In this document: positions 13,864 through 15,494 of the stretch, one piece after another
Layout: each line of letters starts with the position of its first letter
How positions within the stretch are numbered: position 1 is the first letter of the stretch
Assembly: GCA_904501625.1 (NCBI GenBank)
Contig: CAJGBR010000038.1
Location: 1-15,494, forward strand
Direction: 5' to 3'
Length of the DNA: 15,494 nt
Source: an uncultured Rikenellaceae bacterium
GTDB taxonomy: Bacteria; Bacteroidota; Bacteroidia; Bacteroidales; Rikenellaceae
Notes under the pieces: generated by a model
The model's database searches: none
Seen by the model: the letters and a program-made list of their open reading frames with translations, nothing else
What the model was told of the DNA's origin: nothing
Translations under genes and position numbers: made by a program

Positions 13864-15129
13864 ATGAAAGTTTACAAATTCGGAGGTGCTTCGGTGCGTA
13901 ATGCCGAAGGGGTAAGAAACATTGCTTCGATACTTCAAAAGACCGAAGATAAAGTCTTTGTGATTATATCTGCAATGGGCAAGACAACTAATGCTCTTGA
14001 AGGGGTACACGAAGCATTTATGGCTAACCGAAACGAGAGGGCTCGTGAACGGTGGCGTGAGGTGTTGGATTATCATTTGGGTATAATCGGACAACTTTTT
14101 GCCGATGAACACAAAGCGACGGTTGAGAACTCGCTTTTGCCTTTGACTGACGAAATTGTAAAGATCATTGATAATAGTGCTGAACGTGATGATTTTGATA
14201 AGTTTTATGACAGAATCGTTTCGTTTGGCGAGTTGATGTCAACAACAATCATATCGCAGTACCTGAATCTTCAGGGTGGGGTGGATAACCTTTGGGTAGA
14301 TATGCGACAGTTGTTGGTTACTGATAGTAGATTCCGTGAAGCAGGAGTGAACTATACCATTACTGCTCGAAACATCTGTGAGGTTGTTGGACGATGTGAT
14401 AAACGTGTGATAGTAGGTCAGGGTTTTATAGGTGCCAATCCATCTGGTTGTACTACGACTCTGGGGCGCGAAGGATCTGATTACTCGGCAGCCGTCGTGG
14501 CAAGTGTCACTGAGGCTGATTCGGTTACAATTTGGAAAGATGTGCCGGGAATATTGAATGCTGATCCCAAACACTTTGATAACACGGTTAAAATTCCGTG
14601 TTTGAACTACCTCGATGCCGTAGAGCTTGCTCATAGTGGGGCTCAGGTTATACACCCGAAGACGATTAAACCTCTACAGAATAAGAATATTCCGCTTTGT
14701 GTCAAGCCTTTTGGTCAGCCTGACCAGGAAGGCACTATAATCTGTTCGCAGCAGACTCAGCAGATGAATGTCCCGATTATGATATTGAAACAGAATCAGA
14801 TATTGATTTCAATCCGTCCGAACGATTTTTCGTTTGTGTTGGAAGATAAACTCTCGGAGATATTTTCGCTGATGGGACAATACCGAATTAAAATCAATCT
14901 GATTCAGAGTTCGGCAGTGAGCCTTACAGTCTGCGTTGACCAATCAAGACACATCGACAGATTGATTGACCAACTCCAAACTGAATACAAGGTGGCTTAT
15001 AATGATAATCTTAAGTTGTTGACAATAAGAGGATATGACGAAGAACTATTTACACGGTATGCTGATTCGGAGGATGCATTTCTTGTTCAGCGTACGCGAA
15101 GGACTTTGAGAATTGTTCTGAAAGCATAA
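13864..15129 (+). CDS. Aspartate kinase (monofunctional)
   Basis: A 421-residue kinase that phosphorylates aspartate, the first step to lysine/diaminopimelate, threonine and methionine. I take ATG 13864, 1 nt after the preceding stop; an in-frame ATG at 13825 would overlap SahH and add 13 unrelated residues. The kinase domain (about 1-285) has KFGGASV (residues 5-11), VIISAMGKTTNAL, SFGELMST, the G-x-N-P-S-G-C-T-T-T-LGREGSDYSAA block, KDVPGILNADPK and GAQVIHPKTI. The remainder (about 300-421) is an ACT-type regulatory region with LSEIFSLMGQYRIKINLIQSSA, so feedback control by an amino acid is likely but the ligand cannot be read. No homoserine dehydrogenase is fused. The tight coupling to SahH fits methionine metabolism. 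Confidence 0.94.
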   Translation: MKVYKFGGASVRNAEGVRNIASILQKTEDKVFVIISAMGKTTNALEGVHEAFMANRNERARERWREVLDYHLGIIGQLFADEHKATVENSLLPLTDEIVKIIDNSAERDDFDKFYDRIVSFGELMSTTIISQYLNLQGGVDNLWVDMRQLLVTDSRFREAGVNYTITARNICEVVGRCDKRVIVGQGFIGANPSGCTTTLGREGSDYSAAVVASVTEADSVTIWKDVPGILNADPKHFDNTVKIPCLNYLDAVELAHSGAQVIHPKTIKPLQNKNIPLCVKPFGQPDQEGTIICSQQTQQMNVPIMILKQNQILISIRPNDFSFVLEDKLSEIFSLMGQYRIKINLIQSSAVSLTVCVDQSRHIDRLIDQLQTEYKVAYNDNLKLLTIRGYDEELFTRYADSEDAFLVQRTRRTLRIVLKA

Positions 15130-15132
15130 ATG

Positions 15133-15172
15133 AAAAAGGGTATCCACAGAGTTGCGGATACCCTCATTTTTT
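15133..15172. terminator. Bidirectional terminator between aspartate kinase and fabG
   Basis: A 9-bp perfect stem, AGGGTATCC (15137-15145) with GGATACCCT (15156-15164), has a 10-nt loop. Rightward it is followed by CATTTTTTG (T-run 15167-15172). Leftward it runs into the complement of 15133-15137, a run of T. It therefore serves both convergent genes. Confidence 0.85.
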
Positions 15173-15186
15173 GATTTAATTATCTA

Positions 15187-15494
15187 TTAGGTATTCATTG
15201 CACCACAAACATTAATAACCTGTCCACTCACATAAGAAGAAAGGTCTGAGGCTAAGAACAATGCAGCTTTAGCGACTTCGTCTGGAGTACCACCACGGCG
15301 CATCGGGATCTTAAGTTCCCAATCCTTACGAACTTCTTCAGATAATTGTCCTGTCATATCAGTAATGATAAAGCCCGGAGCGATTGCATTACAACGGATG
15401 TTTCTTGAACCCAATTCTTTAGCAACAGATTTTGTAAATCCGATCATACCAGCTTTTGAAGCTGAATAGTTACATTGACCAGCATTTCCAGAAA
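15187..15494 (-). CDS. fabG: 3-oxoacyl-ACP reductase FabG, C-terminal part
   Basis: The minus-strand frame runs from the window edge to TAA at 15189-15187, about 102 codons. Translated through the edge it reads SGNAGQCNYSASKAG, giving the short-chain dehydrogenase catalytic YxxxK (Tyr and Lys of YSASK). It continues with GFTKSVAKELGSRNIRCNAIAPGFIITDMT, the typical SDR N-x-I-x-P-G segment after the active site, and ends in SSYVSGQVINVCGAMNT. FabG reduces 3-ketoacyl-ACP with NADPH during fatty acid elongation. The C-terminus has V-C-G-A-M where most FabG proteins have V-D/N-G-G-M, a small variation. The N-terminal Rossmann half lies beyond the window, so another closely related SDR cannot be fully excluded. 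Confidence 0.87.
   Translation of the reverse strand, partial: SGNAGQCNYSASKAGMIGFTKSVAKELGSRNIRCNAIAPGFIITDMTGQLSEEVRKDWELKIPMRRGGTPDEVAKAALFLASDLSSYVSGQVINVCGAMNT

Noticed and set aside
1..15494. Mobile elements, CRISPR arrays, phage or defence systems
   Set aside because: I found no transposase, integrase, terminal inverted repeats, spaced direct repeats or known defence-protein motifs. Coding content and base composition look uniform and chromosomal.

Overview
The window looks like chromosome of a Bacteroidetes bacterium, most likely order Bacteroidales. It is AT-rich, with weak or absent Shine-Dalgarno sites. Several genes are preceded by the Bacteroidetes sigma-ABfr-type promoter (TTTG, 19-22 nt, TAnnTTTG), the one tRNA has no encoded CCA, and there is a DUF4254 gene next to a family 9 glycosyltransferase plus an NhaD-type antiporter. 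I see no mobile element, phage gene, CRISPR array or toxin-antitoxin module. Apart from one gene fusion the content is core metabolism.

Layout, left to right. (1) 2-1371, + strand: the 3' end of plsX overlaps fabH (fatty acid initiation), followed by tRNA-Arg(CCU) and a strong terminator. (2) 1413-3151, - strand: a DUF4254 gene and a GT9 glycosyltransferase form a two-gene unit with its own terminator and promoter, convergent with the fabH/tRNA side. (3) 3235-4739: a divergent NhaD-type Na+/H+ antiporter gene with its own promoter and terminator. (4) 4771-6542: a secreted GH73-type glucosaminidase with two LysM domains, and a cytoplasmic protein of unknown function 24 nt downstream. (5) 6579-7190: gcvH (lipoyl carrier of glycine cleavage), with a clear promoter about 140 nt upstream of its start and therefore a long leader. 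(6) 7243-8268: malate dehydrogenase. (7) 8345-10549: a membrane-anchored PpiD/SurA-like peptidyl-prolyl isomerase. (8) 10588-12019: glyA. (9) 12062-15172: an uninterrupted frame joining a stand-alone riboflavin kinase domain to a complete S-adenosylhomocysteine hydrolase, followed 1 nt later by a monofunctional aspartate kinase. (10) 15187-15494, - strand: the C-terminal part of fabG, convergent with the aspartate kinase gene across a shared bidirectional terminator.

How the genes fit together: gcvH, glyA, the SAH hydrolase and aspartate kinase all bear on one-carbon, methionine and SAM metabolism (glycine and serine as C1 donors, recycling of SAH, entry to the aspartate family). plsX, fabH and fabG belong to fatty acid and phospholipid synthesis. 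The glucosaminidase, GT9 and PpiD-like proteins serve the envelope.

The most unusual item is the riboflavin kinase-SAH hydrolase fusion. Both halves keep their recognisable active-site residues, the usual FMN adenylyltransferase half of RibF is absent, and a good promoter sits directly upstream of the fused frame. Second is the long, partly structured gcvH leader, which matches no riboswitch I recognise. No stretch longer than 300 bases lacks a gene; intergenic gaps reach about 230 bases and mostly hold promoters and terminators.
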